A stretch of DNA of 22,404 nt. Origin: a virus. The position numbers and the translations under genes are program-made. Shown one piece after another: positions 20,770 to 22,404 of this stretch (position 1 is its first letter; every line of letters starts with the position of its first letter). The notes below the pieces were generated by a model, which was not told where the DNA came from, ran no database searches, and saw only the letters and a list, made by a program, of their open reading frames with translations. The stretch covers positions 1 to 22,404 of IMG/VR virus record IMGVR_UViG_3300042896_000406; one strand, given 5' to 3'.

Positions 20770-21054
20770 ATGACAACGACACAGAACACCAGCCCCACCA
20801 GACCGGACACCCGCACCGAGCGCGCGACGGTCGCCCCGCTAACTTCGACCGAGGAGCTCCAGTACGGCGGCGACGTGACGATTGGCAAATCGACTCTAAT
20901 TTGGACCGTCGACTGTATCGAGCACGGGACGATTCACCTCTCTTGCCGCTACCGCCGCGGCGGTCGCCCTTACTCTTGGTTCCGCAACTTCTCGACCGCC
21001 GAGGCGCTCCGCGTTCTGAACAAAATCACCTACACCCCCGAGGAGTCCGCATGA
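20770..21054 (+). CDS. Unknown 94-aa protein, rightward
   Basis: One of only two convincing genes on the plus strand. The N-terminus is Thr/Arg-rich and likely disordered (first 20 residues MTTTQNTSPTRPDTRTERAT). It then contains ELQYGGDVTIGKSTLIWTVD, CIEHGTIHLSCRYRRGGRPY, and SWFRNFSTAEALRVLNKITY: a small beta sheet followed by a helix. No family is recognised. It has a very short or no leader, and its stop overlaps the next ATG. Confidence 0.65.
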   Translation: MTTTQNTSPTRPDTRTERATVAPLTSTEELQYGGDVTIGKSTLIWTVDCIEHGTIHLSCRYRRGGRPYSWFRNFSTAEALRVLNKITYTPEESA

Positions 21055-21233
21055 CAACTCACATGACAACGACAAGGCAGGGCATGAACGCATCCGGCAC
21101 TATAAAGACCCCACTTCGCGCGATTCGGGTAAAAGCCGAGCTCTGGCAAGCCGCGCAAATAAAAGCCGCCGCCGAACACGTGTCAGTATCTTCAATTGTT
21201 ATTGCCGCGTTACAAACCTACGTGCAAACCTAA
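21051..21233 (+). CDS. Ribbon-helix-helix-type small regulator
   Basis: 60 aa, ATG with GAGGAG five bases upstream, overlapping the preceding TGA. After a flexible start (THMTTTRQGMNASGT) comes KTPLRAIRVKAELWQAAQIK (strand and first helix) and AAAEHVSVSSIVIAALQTYV (turn and second helix), the Arc/CopG pattern in which a beta ribbon (residues around LRAIRV) contacts the DNA. Such proteins often repress their own promoter; the palindromes around 20740-20768 are natural candidate targets. The operon ends at the terminator immediately downstream. Confidence 0.65.
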   Translation: MTTHMTTTRQGMNASGTIKTPLRAIRVKAELWQAAQIKAAAEHVSVSSIVIAALQTYVQT

Positions 21234-21287
21234 AAAAACACCCCCCGCCAACCTCGACAAGAGGCTAGCGGGGGGTCTTATTTTTTT
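21231..21287. terminator. Bidirectional Rho-independent terminator
   Basis: Outer stem ACCCCCCGC (21240-21248) with GCGGGGGGT (21268-21276), and inner stem CCTC (21252-21255) with GAGG (21261-21264). A U-tract follows on the plus strand (CTTATTTTTTT, 21277-21287), and a second run (GTTTTTTT, 21239-21232) follows on the minus strand. It therefore ends both the rightward pair and the converging leftward lysis transcript. Confidence 0.9.
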
Positions 21288-21289
21288 AC

Positions 21290-21352
21290 TTACTGGCAGG
21301 ACTCACACTGCAGCTCGTCCATGGGGTCGGTTGGCACTTCGTACTTTTCCAT
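21290..21352 (-). CDS. 20-aa CxxC peptide downstream of the lysis genes
   Basis: Short frame MEKYEVPTDPMDELQCESCQ with AGGA about eight bases before the ATG, ending just before the bidirectional terminator. The upstream gene's stop overlaps its ribosome-binding region. The CESC motif is notable in so short a peptide. It may be a real small product of the lysis operon or a chance frame. Confidence 0.35.
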   Translation of the reverse strand: MEKYEVPTDPMDELQCESCQ

Positions 21353-21360
21353 TATTATTC

Positions 21361-21615
21361 CTAATCTAGCCAGCCGGTTGGCGGTTCCGGTAGCGGGTTC
21401 TTCGTGGTGTCAGAGTTGCGGTAGCAGTAATCTATGAGGCTTTTGATGTATAGCCAAGAATGCCGGTCGCGTTGCTCTAACGCCTTTATTCTTTCCTCAA
21501 GTTTCACTTGCCGGCTTGAGCTTCGAGCTGCAAGTGCTGTCAAGAATCCAAGCAGTCCAACGATGAGCGCGCCGACTACTGTGAGAATTGTGCCGTCAAT
21601 CTGGGTCGATTCCAT
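21361..21615 (-). CDS. Small membrane protein with cytoplasmic coiled coil (lysis cassette)
   Basis: 84 aa. One transmembrane helix near the N-terminus (about 10-30: ILTVVGALIVGLLGFLTALA), then a basic/acidic helical stretch (SRQVKLEERIKALEQRDRHS) and a Pro-rich end (NPLPEPPTGWLD). This topology is common for a second lysis membrane protein encoded next to a holin in actinophages. A role as holin partner, antiholin or spanin-like factor is possible; only the membrane topology is visible. It lies a few bases downstream of the lysin-holin gene. Confidence 0.6.
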   Translation of the reverse strand: MESTQIDGTILTVVGALIVGLLGFLTALAARSSSRQVKLEERIKALEQRDRHSWLYIKSLIDYCYRNSDTTKNPLPEPPTGWLD

Positions 21616-21619
21616 GACA

Positions 21620-22404
21620 CTAGGAAATGTTGGCTTTAGCGATTGCGTTACTCACGGAAAGCAGCAGCGCGGCAGTAGCGACCCCGTACAGTGCTGCGTT
21701 TCCGTTCAGTTGTGCCGCGATGACTGAAACGATTGTGGCAGCCGCACCCATCCACTCGCCGATGCTGTAAATGATTTTGCGAACGTGCGCCGGAATCTTC
21801 GCCGCCAACTTTTTACTAACCGCAATCATTTCCGGGTTGCTACTGATTGCATCAATCGCTGCCACAATTTCGGCAGGGGTTTTTTTCGGGGTGCTCATGC
21901 TTGTCACTTTCGGTTCGGGTTCGGGTACTGGTACAACATTCGGGACCACTGGCGCGACAATCTCGGGAACAGGTACCACAGGAATAGGCGCAACGACCGG
22001 AGCCGCAAAAGACGCTATTGTCGCGCCCGCGTAATTCATCGACCAGCCCACATATTTCATAGATGGTTTAGCGGCAATGTACGTCCAAAGGTTGATGACA
22101 CCGATAGCGGAACCCCAAACGGTGTCGAGGGTGCGCGAGGCGTGAAATACTTCTGTGCCGCCGCCCTTGAGGTCAACCTGCACATGGCCGTCGCCACCAT
22201 CCCGAAAGAAATGAAATGCGCCGACAGGTGCTTCGGCTGCCATCGGTGAGAGTGGCCCGCTGCACCGTGACACTGAATCAGCCGATGAAATGTCGCCCAC
22301 CGGATTCCAACCAGGCGTGGTGTACGCACCAAACCGGAACATTAGCGAGCCGCACATGCCAGACCATGACGCTTCCACCGTGCCAGGTGTTGGGTAGAGC
22401 GTGG
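21620..22404 (-). CDS. Endolysin joined in frame to a holin-like C-terminus (5' end outside the window)
   Basis: The frame is open to the right edge, so the true start is not seen; an internal GTG lies at 22378. The N-terminal part has a Cys-His hydrolase pattern: SWSGMCGSLMFRFG (possible catalytic Cys), then APVGAFHFFRDGGDGHVQVD (His), and GGGTEVFHASRTLDTVWGSA, as in CHAP/NlpC-type lysins. A Pro/Val-rich linker follows (VVAPIPVVPVPEIVAPVVPN and onward). From Met at 21898 the last 92 residues resemble a holin: HVRKIIYSIGEWMGAAATIV, a first membrane helix, a short turn NGNAAL and a second helix YGVATAALLLSVSNAIA. A separate holin could start at 21898, but no strong ribosome-binding site precedes it. 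Confidence 0.7.
   Translation of the reverse strand, partial: TLYPTPGTVEASWSGMCGSLMFRFGAYTTPGWNPVGDISSADSVSRCSGPLSPMAAEAPVGAFHFFRDGGDGHVQVDLKGGGTEVFHASRTLDTVWGSAIGVINLWTYIAAKPSMKYVGWSMNYAGATIASFAAPVVAPIPVVPVPEIVAPVVPNVVPVPEPEPKVTSMSTPKKTPAEIVAAIDAISSNPEMIAVSKKLAAKIPAHVRKIIYSIGEWMGAAATIVSVIAAQLNGNAALYGVATAALLLSVSNAIAKANIS

Overview
The window is a contiguous stretch of an actinobacterial siphovirus (tailed dsDNA phage or prophage) genome. Evidence for phage: a complete HK97-type packaging and head module, a tail module that ends in an incomplete tape-measure gene, a lysis cassette, and a phage-type replication and recombination module. Evidence for an actinobacterial host: a WhiB-family iron-sulfur regulator with all four cysteines, frequent GTG/TTG starts, and moderately GC-rich sequence (mid-50s percent by eye). 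Almost everything is on the minus strand, with ATGA/GTGA/TAATG overlaps between neighbours that imply translational coupling.

Read in the direction of transcription (right to left). At about 20.6-20.8 kb a divergent control region drives a short rightward pair (20770-21233: an unknown 94-aa protein and a ribbon-helix-helix protein) and the long leftward early operon. The early operon runs: unknown 97-aa protein, two tiny membrane proteins, RecE/Cas4-like exonuclease and an unknown 179-aa partner, two DNA methyltransferases, WhiB, HNH protein, replisome organizer with an apparent origin inside its gene, helicase-loader-like protein, 41-aa protein, HTH protein, SSB-like protein and an 83-aa protein. 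A promoter followed at once by a strong terminator-type hairpin (14.66-14.73 kb) separates these from two unknown genes. A 240-bp gap with a tRNA/tmRNA-like element (13.4-13.6 kb) follows. Next come a zinc/HTH/metallophosphoesterase protein and a third methyltransferase, then a second gap with inverted repeats (11.24-11.48 kb).

The late genes follow: two small proteins, HNH endonuclease, a repeat-rich 280-bp gap that is the best candidate for the cos/packaging site, small and large terminase, small membrane protein, portal, prohead protease, major capsid, a glycosyltransferase, head-tail connector, tail terminator, 65-aa protein, major tail protein, HK97 gp10-like protein, tail assembly chaperone with a programmed -1 frameshift, and the start of the tape measure. 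At the right end a leftward lysis cassette (a lysin joined in frame to a holin-like domain, an 84-aa membrane protein and a 20-aa CxxC peptide) converges on the rightward pair at a bidirectional terminator. HNH, gap, TerS and TerL occur in the order seen across the joined cos ends of HK97-type phages, so the sequence probably comes from a circularly joined genome.

The most notable observations are: eight tandem 11-bp iterons inside the replisome-organizer gene, next to an AT-rich tract, pentanucleotide repeats and a hairpin (lambda O/ori-like); the in-frame lysin-holin fusion; three exact copies of a 12-bp TTCGAA-centred repeat between HNH and TerS; an 8-bp element (TTACACAT) shared by two distant control regions; and the tRNA/tmRNA-like element.
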